The notes under the pieces: model-generated
What the model saw: the letters and a program-made list of their open reading frames with translations, nothing else
What the model was told of the DNA's origin: nothing
Database searches by the model: none
From: Omphiscola glabra
Taxonomy: Eukaryota; Mollusca; Gastropoda; Lymnaeidae
Length of the DNA: 64,000 nt
Reading direction: 5' to 3'
Assembly: GCA_964017045.1 (NCBI GenBank)
Contig: OZ024801.1
Location: 30,848,049-30,912,048, forward strand
Made by a program: the position numbers and the translations under genes
Shown: piece by piece, positions 54,091-64,000 of the stretch
How the letters are laid out: each line of letters begins with the position of its first letter
How positions within the stretch are numbered: position 1 is the stretch's first letter

Positions 54091-55909
54091 CTCGTGAACA
54101 AAGGCAACACCTTATTTGACACTGTGTACCCTGACATCGTATAGAACACCGAAAAGGCCGAACACTCAACAGTTCGCTAAGGTTTATTACTATTATTACA
54201 AACAGATTTCAAAGATTTTCATCATTTGATAATGTATATAACGTTCAATAGTAGCTAAATTGGTTTGATGAGCTTCACACCATCATTTACGTACAAGGTT
54301 ATCGTCTAAGGTTGTAAAATAAATGTGTAATAATATTTAAAAAAAAAAAAATTAATTTAAAGAATGTCTGCTCCACGACACACGGACCGGAACTAGTTAT
54401 TGTACGGCGCGTCTGCTCTTACAACGTGGGTAATCTACCTTGAACAACATGGCTGACTTTGTGGCGTCACATGCGCCACTTTGAGATGTCCGATGTCATT
54501 AACGCCTGGACGTATGCGTCCACACGAGGAAACCTCGTAGCTCACTTAGCAGCAATACACTGTGACCGACGACAGAAATCCTTTAACACGCTATTTCAGA
54601 TGTTCTCATACCTTTTTTTTTTCGAGTCGCGACGCTCTTGCTGCATTTAAGATCTTTAAAAGGGCGCCCTGTGTCAAATTCTGACTGGGAGAAAGCTTTT
54701 TTTTTTTTTAAATATTTTTTTTTTCACTCTGCGTCGCCCCTGCATAAAAGCCGCCCCCAGGGCACCGTGGCGCACAGTTTGTGAACCTCTGAGCTATAGG
54801 TCACGTGTTTAGGTCGAACTACATTGAGATCAAACTGATGACCTTTAGCAATGGTGTTGTAAACAATGCTCTTAAAACCCTTGTTTTGATGATCGAACGC
54901 TAGAGATTGGGGAGCTTAATTAATAATATGCCATAACAATTGTTCATTTCCGTACTATTTTTGATTCGTTTTCTGCTTTTTTTTTTTAAAAGACTGGAAT
55001 ACGTTTAACAAAAAGTCTGAGAACATGCAAACCATTGAAGAAGTGACTCTAAACTCTTGTGGCATACGAGCCATTAAGAGCTACGAACAATGAGCCAATA
55101 GCAATAGGGGTATTAGCACATACTCTCCAACCTTCAGGAAATCTGTAGGCTAACCGTAAACCTCCAGAAAATAAATAAATAATTGTATCTTCGTGGTAAA
55201 ATTTGTGTCAGTCATTATTGTTATTAATGGATTTATATTGCACTATTATAATGAGCAATAAAAAACACAAAATCCATAATATTCTACAGTCTATACGGTG
55301 CTTTTCAAAGATTTTTGCTTTAATTTCTTCCGCCAATTAACCAACCAAAAAATTTTTTTTTTAAAATGATTAATTTGTTTTTTGACAAGCAGTTCCATCG
55401 TAAGATTAACTTTGATAGCCCCCCCCCCCCCCCCCCCAGCTTTTTTTCCTCAGGGCACAGTTGTAAGAGCCGGGCGGAAAAACAAGGGAATACATCATAA
55501 TCAGAACACGCGAGTTGTGTCGCCATGACAAAGCGTAATCGTAAAAACTGACACCACAACAAAGACTTCGTGACCCCGAACTATCTGACACACGAAAACA
55601 ACTCCAGGTTAGGGGAATCACTTTCATTCGTTACAGTTTGAATTTAACTAATTTTAAAAAAAAACTAAAAAAAAACTCAAATCTGATAACGTCCTTCATT
55701 TTTAGTTACGTAAAGGAGTTTTAATTTTTTGAATATGACATCATTGCAATGGACGGTTGTTTTCGACGGCACAACACTCTGTCCACTTAGAAACTAGTAA
55801 ACGACCCGTTGATAATGACGAGAACAGAATGTTTTTCTACGTATTTCGATTTTCGCCTTGGAAATGGGAATGAAGCTATTTCACACTACTAGTGCCCAGC
55901 GTGATTGTT
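54091..55909. other. No recognisable gene; possible hAT end at 54735-54795
   Basis: AT-rich, with a 19-base C run at 55419-55437. A stretch with cgtcgcccctgc and gtggcgcacagtttgtgaac resembles one end of a hAT element; no partner end was found. Confidence 0.45.
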
Positions 55910-56118
55910 TAAGTTTAGGGTTCAGGTTAGGTTTAGGGATACATGTTTTTAGAGGTTTAGTGATAGATTTAGGGCTCAGGTTAGGTTTAGGGATAGGTTT
56001 AGGGATACATTTAGGAAATTTTGCATTATTATTTAACGTTTTATTCTGAATTTTACGGGTCGCGGCAACCAAGATGGTGGCCGTGTGAGACATCGCGGCA
56101 CTAATTCTAGGAATTTAC
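55910..56118 (+). repeat. TTAGGG-rich dispersed repeat, copy 2
   Basis: tttagggttcaggttaggtt variants, then gcaaccaagatggtggccgt and aatttaccggg, in the same order as at 29041-29215. Confidence 0.7.
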
Positions 56119-57005
56119 CGGGAATGGAAATTCAGTATCTAGAAAATAATTGTAAATGGTCATTTACCTCACATTGATGATTCGATCTACAATCAATAAA
56201 AATAATTAAATACTGTAAATAATTGACATCTTTTTTTTCGTATAAATTATGATTTAAGTATTTCACATTACATAGTCTTTTATTATGTTCATCAAGGTTT
56301 GCCGTAATGGATTTGCAATCATAATTGCACAGTTGAAATAGAAAAAAATAAATGATCTAGCAATCAACAAAGTTTTGTATTCAATTTATGATGTAACGTA
56401 CGGAGAACGAAGAAACATTCCACTTTATTCGCTCGTAAAAAACGTCTTTGACTAATTTTGAACACGAATTATTTCCCTGGTGGATGCACGGAAGAGCGTT
56501 TAATTACAAATTATATCACAAGATAACTTAGCATTAAAAAAAACCACACACATATTTGATGCATGAGAGAAAACAATGTTCACACGTGATTTCCCGGAAA
56601 ATAATATATTGTAAACGCAATTCATCACCAGCGCGTGTGAAGACTACTTTAAAAAAAAAAAAGTTCCATTTTTTCAGTAGATGCCAACATGGTTGAAAAA
56701 CGCACCATCTTGGAACAGCACAATTGCCACTTGCTAACCACCGAATAAAATTGCATCACACCACTGCCGGACACCATAAACCACTGCCGAAATCACCCAC
56801 AACGTCTCCCACAACAACCAGCGGGGAAATCACTCCTCTCATTTTCTCTTGTGCGTGGGACGAGTTAGGACCGGCTTACTGGGCACGCACTGATTTTCTC
56901 CCCCTTTTGTCCGCCATCTTTTTTCTTTGTAAAATCAAATACTGCGTGCTCGCTCGTGATTAAATTATTTTTGCATGAGAGGTTGATGGGGAAATAATAT
57001 TGAGA
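56119..57005. other. No recognisable gene
   Basis: AT-rich up to 56700, then a CA-rich stretch (ccactgccg repeats at 56760-56790). Nothing supported. Confidence 0.5.
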
Positions 57006-57009
57006 GCAG

Positions 57010-57330
57010 CGCGTCCTGTCAGATGAAGAAAACATGTCATAACTTGGGCCCACTCGACCTGGCACTGACACATGTCAACTCTAGGATGTTAACTTGACCT
57101 GGGATAACAGTGACATCTCTAGGATGTTAATTTGATCCGGGATGACAGTGACAGACGACAAAAAACATGTCATAACGATGCCCACTCGACCCATGTCATC
57201 TCTATGATGTTACCTTGACCTGGGATGACATCTCTAGGATTTTAACAAGGGATGGACACGTGCCATCTCTATCCTCTCTAGGATGTCCACTCAATCAGAG
57301 ATGGTCACATCTCTACAAAATATATATGTC
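57010..57330 (+). repeat. Degenerate tctaggatgtt repeat
   Basis: Variants of tgacatctctaggatgttaa and acttgacctgggatgaca at irregular spacing. Confidence 0.6.
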
Positions 57331-57429
57331 AATCCAGCAACGGGATGGACACCTGGCATCCTCATGTCACCCACTCGACCCCAGACAGGTTCATGACAAC
57401 TCTTGAAAATTTATTTCTGACATCAGGTG

Positions 57430-57760
57430 CGAAGCACCACCAAAAAACCCCACCGAAAGCTCCACCAAAAACCCACCCAAAAACACAAACAAAACCCTTT
57501 CAAAAACCCACCCAAAACACCACCGAAAACCCCACCAAAACCCTTTCAAAAAACTTCACAAAAAAACCTCACCAAAAACTCCACCAAAAACCCACCCAAA
57601 AACACTACCGAAAACCCCACCAAAACCCTTTCAAAAACCTCACCAAAAACTCCAACAAAAACCCACCCAAAAACACTACCGAAAACCCCACCAAAACCCT
57701 TTCAAAAACCTCACCAAAAACTCCAACAAAAACACGACCAAAAAACCCCAAAAGGAAACA
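57430..57760 (+). repeat. CCACCAAAAACC-type minisatellite
   Basis: Units of ccaccaaaacccttt and aaaactccaccaaaaaccca with a higher-order period of about 80-90 bp in the second half. The Lys/Pro/Thr-rich plus frames are by-products. Confidence 0.9.
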
Positions 57761-57764
57761 CATA

Positions 57765-60365
57765 GAGCGGCATGTGTTGTTTCCAACTCTTGCCTGGCCG
57801 CTATAACTTTTATTCTACGCATCTCTTGTGTTGAGGCAATCTCAATATGTTATGTAGTTGTTACTTAAATAGAAAATATCAGAGATGATGTTTAACACAT
57901 ACCACATACATAGGCACGGCTCAACATTTGTCTGAAGACTCAACATAACAAAAAAAAATAGAGGGAGGAAAATACGAAGAGATAAGAATAAGAAGAAGAG
58001 CGAGAGAAAGTGCAGAGAAATTCATGGCAAATCGATCACCGAGTTGACCCGTGCGGAGGGTCAGACGGTCAATGTGATGTAATCCCATCTGCCGGTCGGC
58101 CACCCCTTTACCCGCCCCCCCCCCAGCTGTCGGGCGATCCACTGTAAACAAGACACCCATCACCTAACCGTTTTTTTTTGGGGTGTTTTTTTGGTCGATG
58201 GGGACTTTTCCCAGTAAAAAAAGACAAAAGTGAAGATCTGAAAATATCAGCAGGGTGCTATTTCCTAGACATGTTCCAAACTGATCCCCAAGCAGGGAGC
58301 TAGGGGATCTTGTAACCCAATATTACTTCCTCCAATCTAAGAGCCCCAGCATTGATTGATTGTCTACATTAAAATTTTAATAAAAGCAACTAAAATATAT
58401 TTCTTGCTTTCACGATAGTTAGCACATTTTTGTAAAAAAAATTAAAAATACTTAAGGCGTTTCGCTTGAAATTTACTTCTTTTGGCTTGTTATCAGAATT
58501 CATTCGTTTTTTGCATCTTATGGGGGAAAACAAAGGGTGGGGGTGGGGGGGGGGAGAGAGATAAGAAATGTTATAAAATATTAGAGGGTTGTCTACTTAA
58601 ATGTAACAACCTCGTAAGTGACAAGAGGCTGGGTGAAAAAAATGTCCTATTTTTTTGTTAAATCTAATATGTGTACGGCCCCGTATATCTAAGGATTGAG
58701 AACCCATCAGATGACCCTCAGTGGACTGCAGATGAAACGTAAGTGAAGCGCTAACGTCGTCGAAGCGACTTCCGGTTCATCACGTCGTCTCAAAGCTAGA
58801 GAATTGTCTTACTACGCGCACAAGTAGATTCCATGCGATGTAAAAATGCGGTTTCGCATTTAAATATTTAGTGGCACGCTCACTTTTACAATTCAGGAGA
58901 GTAACTAAATCGCCGACTACTCAGAGATGTTAACATTTTCTAAAAGTACACAAGTGTGTTAATAATTAGTTAGCGCCGCGGTAGGTCTTCTTCACCTCTT
59001 GGAACGCCGGTCCCTAATTTAATGACGCCCACGACGATCTATCACCGACAGCGGGCGAGTGATGTTTATTTCTGGCATTGTTTCATAAATCAATCGGCCG
59101 CGACAGGATCCTTGTGAAGTGGTGTCACGGTTTGACAATAACGCGCCATGGGGCTCAGTTGTACCATAAAATTATGGGCAAAGAAGAAATGAAACCACCC
59201 AAGGAAAAAAGTGTCTATAAATTACGTTGTGCACTAAATAACTAGATGTTGTAGCACTGTATTAAAAAATACATGTTCAATATATAAACTTCTAGAGCCC
59301 GCCCCCTTTCCTTCATCTTAATATTTATTCTCATTTCATTAATATTTTGTCATGTTGTCTTATATTTCATTAAATAGCTTAGCAGAAGGTGAGCAAAAGT
59401 CCAAGGGAGCCTATTCAAATAAATTCGCTGAATTCACAGCAACACAAGTATAGGACAGTTGTTTCCCTTGAGCGGAAGTTAAATCTTTATTTTTCACACA
59501 TTCCTTACGTGTAATAACTTCTTTCGTTCCCTCACAGGTACACCCCCCCCCCCCAGCTACACAGTCTACTTTCCACCACCCCACTCCCCATCTCAAGAAC
59601 TAATATTTGAAAAGACGGAAGCCTGTTACTATTTCCCCTTAATCCGTGAGTGTGTCAACAACCACACACCTCGCACCAAGTCGACACAACAGCAGCACGC
59701 ACATCGTGTTGACACACGTGTATTGTCAACATGACGACTTTCATAATCAGCGGATATAGTGTGGGACTACTAAAGTCCATGGGCTGGCATTCGGCCCACG
59801 ATGACAATTATTATTATTAATTATTTTTTTTGGGGTTGGGGGGGGGGGGGTGGACCCGAACACAAGTTTTAAAACTTGAAGATTTTTATCAACGACAATG
59901 ACACATCTGAATGAGGCAATAATAGAGTATCTGTGTGTGTGTTTAAACTCATAATGAGACATTACAATTTGTTATCTACTCTCTATGTGTGAAAACTAAA
60001 ATATCGTTATGTTACTTAGTATTTTTGTTTCCACCAAAGTTTCCTTGCTGAAATAAGATATTTGTAACACGCCTCTCCTGCAAGATGATCCTTTTTACAG
60101 ATGTTCATGTAGCCTTGGGGGATTAAAGTAGCCCACTTCTCCTTGTCACTAGCCCATCTGGAGATACGTTTATCCCGTGTTCAAACATTTCAAGACGGCG
60201 TGGGACATATGATAATTAAATTGCATGTTTGATTAAGAACGGAACCAGCATTTCGAGATGTATTTAAACATGGCACTTTTCTCCTCTAAGTGTCAAGGAA
60301 TAGTGTTCTCTCAATGGAATTTGTTAAAAAAAAAGACGGCGGAATTATATAAGGACACGGTCAGG
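57765..60365. other. No recognisable gene
   Basis: 2.6 kb of mixed sequence with G or C runs near 58118, 58543, 59547 and 59838. Short frames only. Confidence 0.5.
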
Positions 60366-60366
60366 G

Positions 60367-60655
60367 TCATCATAGAATGACAAGGTCGGTGGAATCATAG
60401 AATGACAAGGTCGGTGGAATCATATAATGACAAGGTCGGTGGCATCATAGAATGACAAGGTCGATGGAATCATAGAATGACAAGGTCGGTGGCATCATAG
60501 AATGACAAGGTCGATGGAATCATAGAATGACAAGGTCGGTGGAATCATAGAATGACAAGGTCGGTGGAATCATAGAATGACAAGGTCGGTGGAATCATAT
60601 AATGACAAGGTCGGTGGAATCATAGAATGACAAGGTCGGCGGAATCATAGAATGG
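60367..60655 (+). repeat. 25-bp tandem repeat, about 12 copies
   Basis: The unit is agaatgacaaggtcggtgga plus atcat; variants are gatgg, ggcatc and tataatg. Confidence 0.95.
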
Positions 60656-61075
60656 AAGGATCGGATCAAGGGGATAGATGCAATAGGACTGTACGAACAC
60701 TTAACCCGGCCCCTTCCCCGGGTCATTCTGTATTGTGGACAGCACATACATTTTTTTGTACCATTTGTTTGTCATTTTTTCTGGATGCACCACTGAAACA
60801 TTCATTGTGTGGGGGGAAAGAAGTACAAATGAATCTAACTACACATTCGAATTTTTTTTTCAACCTGGCTGAAATGCACATCCGTTAACAATGTAACATC
60901 GCACGCACCGAGTCATACAAGGCCAGTCACTATCTGTCTGACAATCAGCTTTTCCTTTTGGGGGGGGGGGGGGGGGGTAGACAAATATTAGTCTCTGTCA
61001 TTCCCCCACCCCCTCATCCATGTTTAAGCTGTTATTCTCATGACCACTGTCCTTAAACAAATAAATAAATTAGGA

Positions 61076-61252
61076 CAGTGGCGTAGGAAAGGTGGGGGGT
61101 GCGGAGAGGACGGTACACCCCAGGCAGCACATTTTCTTTATATGGAGGGGTAATATTTTAAGCGAACTGAAGGTTTATTTTTTTTCATGGATGGTGACGG
61201 CAAAAAACTCGGCCCGCCCCGGGGCGGCATCAACCCAAGCTATACGCCACTG
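61076..61252. mobile_element. CAGTGGCGTAG-family element, copy E
   Basis: 177 bp, opening CAGTGGCGTAGGAAAGG and closing GCTATACGCCACTG. Flanks aattagga and cattggga match at 6 of 8 positions, an eroded duplication. Confidence 0.65.
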
Positions 61253-61684
61253 CATTGGGACAAGAATATACGATTGAAATTCTCTCCCCTGTTTCTTAAA
61301 TATTGGAAATTCATCGCTCACAACTTTCGCAATTATAATTCTTAATATATATATAACAATTATTTGAACAGCACTCCATTGCATTCATAGGTAAAACTGT
61401 AATAAAGAAATTTGGTTGAGAAAAAATAATTAAAATTAAAAGATGGTTTTATACAACCCTTGTGTTAAATTACATTGTACAGGTGATACACAGAAGTGTA
61501 AAAAAAAAGAAATAAAAAAAAAAAGAGATTCTCAAGCTATGGTTTTATGGTTTCAGCAGAATATAAGTGGTACAACATAACGCAACTTTGAGACACCCCC
61601 CCACCCCCCAACCGATCTGCGCGCGGGCACGCTTACAATTAAAGCAATGAAATTGATTGAAATTCCACGATGCCATTGTACATT

Positions 61685-62038
61685 TTAGGACATTGCCGTG
61701 ACAAGGTCGGGGCATATGTCTTGACAAGGTTAGGGCATGTGTCTTGGCAAGGTTAGGGCATATGTCGTGACAAGGTTAGGGCATGTGTCGTGACAAGGTT
61801 AGTGCATGTGTCGTGACAATGTTAGGGCATATGTCGTGACAAGGTTAGTGCATACGTCGTGACAAGGTTATGGCATATGTCTTGGCAAGGTTATGGCATA
61901 TGTCTTGGCAAGGTTATGGCATATGTCACGACAAGGTTAGGGCATTCGTCGCAACAACGTTAGGGCATTTGTTGTGACAAGGTTAGGGTTTTAGGGCGCA
62001 TGTCGCGACAATATTAGGGCATATGTCGTGAAAAGGTG
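61685..62038 (+). repeat. 23-bp tandem repeat, about 15 copies
   Basis: The unit is gacaaggttagggcatatgt plus cgt, moderately diverged. Confidence 0.92.
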
Positions 62039-62039
62039 T

Positions 62040-63000
62040 AATGGCAATTTAAAAAGATATTTTATCATGAGGCTGAAAATTATTGAGGAGTCTGGGATGA
62101 AAAAGAATGACTTCATATATGTTCAAGTTAATGTATGTATATATATACATATTATAACGGAAAGAGATTATGATACAAATAAAGTCAGTGATGAAAATAT
62201 ATTTTAGAGAGTGCGCCTGAGCACTGCACAGTTTAGCAGAAAACAGTTAAAACGCGTATAGTTTAGCAGAAAACAGTTAAGCAGCGTACGGCTTAGCAGT
62301 GCGCAGTTTAACTCTGTTCTTTATGAAGGGACGTTAAAGCCTGGTGGAGGGGTGAGAAGAGCACCACATATTGCCTTCAAATTAACAGGCATAAAATTTA
62401 AGCCCAAAAGCCCTTATATCGCCGTATTTTGCCGTAGACGGTCGTATATTCTGTTGAGCTGCGTACTTCTGTGAACGGCTTGATTGCTTTTGTGATGACA
62501 TGTCATGACATGACTGCTAGACATAAGCACGCAATAGTGTTACGTATCCGAACGTTACATGGTGTTTGAGTGTGTGTGAGGAAATGTTAATGTCCTCGTG
62601 TGTGCGTGTGTGCAACCGAACTGCGAGCGGAAGCGGCCCATCTCTCCAGATAACTTAGAATACAGCGATAGCTCCGCCATCATGTCAATTATCAAAGGGC
62701 AGGGCTGTTTTTAAAAAAAAGACACAATAATTGACTCAGGTGGTGTAATTAAAGTTATTCAGCATTCCGATATGCTTGACTCAGGGGCCAACAACCGTTA
62801 TGTTTTCATATTGTCACTGTAAAGAGGTGGGTGGGGGGGGGGGGGAAAGAGGAATTCCCACAAAAAGTGAGTCGGCGGACCTCTAGTTAGGTCTGCGTTG
62901 TATATGGCGGCATTGATATAAGGCGTTCGTTTTCCCCATTTAAATTATTATCATTTTTTTTTAATTAAATGGAAGGATTCGCGATTTTTTCTCTCCTTGC
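62040..63000. other. No recognisable gene
   Basis: Includes a short tagcagaaaacagttaa repeat at 62230-62310 and a G run at about 62830-62845. Nothing supported. Confidence 0.5.
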
Positions 63001-63429
63001 CTACAGTGAGTCGCTGATCATCTATAGCGCTGGCGACCACTACAGTGAGTCGCTCATCATCTATAGCGCTGGCGACCACTACAGTGAGTCGCTCATCATC
63101 TATAGCGCTGGCGACCACTACAGTGAGTCGCTGATCATCTATAGCGCTGGCGACCACTACAGTGAGTCGCTGATCATCTATAGCGCTGGCGACCACTACA
63201 GTGAGTCGCTGATCACCTATAGCGCTGGCGACCACTACAGTGAGTCGCTGATCATCTATAGCGTTGGCGACCACTACAGTGAGCCGCTCATCATCTATAG
63301 CGCTGGCGACCACTACAGTGAGTCGCTCATCATCTATAGCGCTGGCGACCACTACAGTGAGTCGCTGATCATCTATAGCGCTGGCGACCACTACAGTGAG
63401 TCGCTGATCATCTATAGCGCTGGCGACTA
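63001..63429 (+). repeat. 39-bp tandem repeat, 11 copies
   Basis: The unit starts ctacagtgagtcgctgatca and contains tctatagcgctggcgac. 39 is a multiple of three, so a 159-codon plus frame (YSESLIIYSAGDH units) and a 224-codon minus frame stay open. Confidence 0.96.
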
Positions 63430-63565
63430 CTGGTGTATTGTAAAGTAATATGTAGAGTTTCTCCGTCTGAACTTTGCCTCTGCAGTTTGTAGCTGAGGCA
63501 AACACGTAGGTACATGCTTCTGTATACCTGATCCCACGTCCAGTGTATCTTAAGAATGTCCTGTA

Positions 63566-63737
63566 CAGTGACGTAGCTAGGGTTAGTGCCACCCGGGGCG
63601 GTTCAAGATTCCCCCCCCCCTCCAAACAAAAAAAAACACCACCATGCAGTTGGCCGAAATGCCACCCTTATTTATAAAGATAAAAGTGCCTGCCCGGGAT
63701 GGACCACCCCCTCCACCCCAACCTAACTACACCAGTG
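63566..63737. mobile_element. CAGTGGCGTAG-family element, copy F
   Basis: 172 bp, opening CAGTGACGTAGCTAGGG and closing CCTAACTACACCAGTG. The interior atgcagttgg matches copy B. Flanks gtcctgta and gccccgca agree at 5 of 8 positions, with only C/T differences. Confidence 0.6.
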
Positions 63738-63914
63738 GCCCCGCAATATATATAATGTTCGTCATTTTAAACAAATATTTGTATCCGATTTACAGCATAT
63801 TTACGAAAGTATTTGCTAAAAAAAGCCTTTCATAGAACCAACGTGTTTAGACTGGGTTGTATTTTTACCCCGCCTCCATGAAAAGGGTGACGTGCATAAG
63901 AGACAGAAAGACAA

Positions 63915-64000
63915 AGGAAGATAGAGAGAGAGAGAGATGTAGAGAGAGGGGGATAGAAAGATAGAAAGAGAGAGGAAGAGAGAAAGAAAGAGAGGGGGTG
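63915..64000 (+). repeat. GA-rich microsatellite at the window edge
   Basis: Imperfect (GA)n and (GAAA)n, running to the end of the window. Confidence 0.9.

Noticed and set aside
57345..57806. Lys/Pro/Thr-rich plus-strand protein of 153 codons
   Set aside because: Comes from the ccaccaaaaacc minisatellite; a parallel frame gives an equivalent peptide.

Overview
The window is eukaryotic, and most likely from a gastropod mollusc, probably a freshwater pulmonate. The coding sequence is split into short exons with GT/AG borders, introns are AT-rich, and much of the rest is minisatellite and transposon debris. Four short elements closely match the SPIN family of hAT transposons as I remember it, a family reported from pond snails. 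The species call is inference; no species-specific gene is present.

One complete protein-coding gene is readable: an inverted-formin (INF2) orthologue on the minus strand, from the ATG at 51661 to the stop at 34435. I could join 16 coding exons with consistent phases into a 1126-residue protein (3381 nt including stop). Its order is an N-terminal extension, DID/FH3-type armadillo region, proline-rich FH1, FH2 and a C-terminal WH2/DAD-like motif. A second INF2-like gene starts downstream on the same strand (exon 1 at 11486-10923, exon 2 at 6633-6465) and runs off the left edge. The two form a head-to-tail pair. Both would encode actin-filament nucleating and severing proteins held off by a DID-DAD interaction.

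Between and around them are transposon remains: four SPIN-like hAT elements (982, 1429, 5601, 17252), a second hAT-type family with six copies (7925, 14330, 14893, 27238, 61076, 63566), a third hAT-type element (13476), a Mutator-like foldback in INF2 intron 1 (50850), two other foldbacks in INF2 introns, and three non-LTR retrotransposon fragments (5227-5925 minus, split by a SPIN copy; 6818-7467 minus; 30120-30624 plus). Many elements keep their 8-bp target duplications.

By hand tally about a quarter of the window is tandem repeat. The largest arrays are a 25-bp satellite (17516-19740), a 36-bp array (21467-22961), a 41-bp array just upstream of INF2 (51991-53361) and a 16-bp array (12334-13269). 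Inside INF2 several arrays sit against splice sites, and one has the exon 4 donor as its last unit. Most long open frames outside the formins are by-products of these arrays and should not be read as genes. No RNA gene, CRISPR array or prokaryotic feature was seen.
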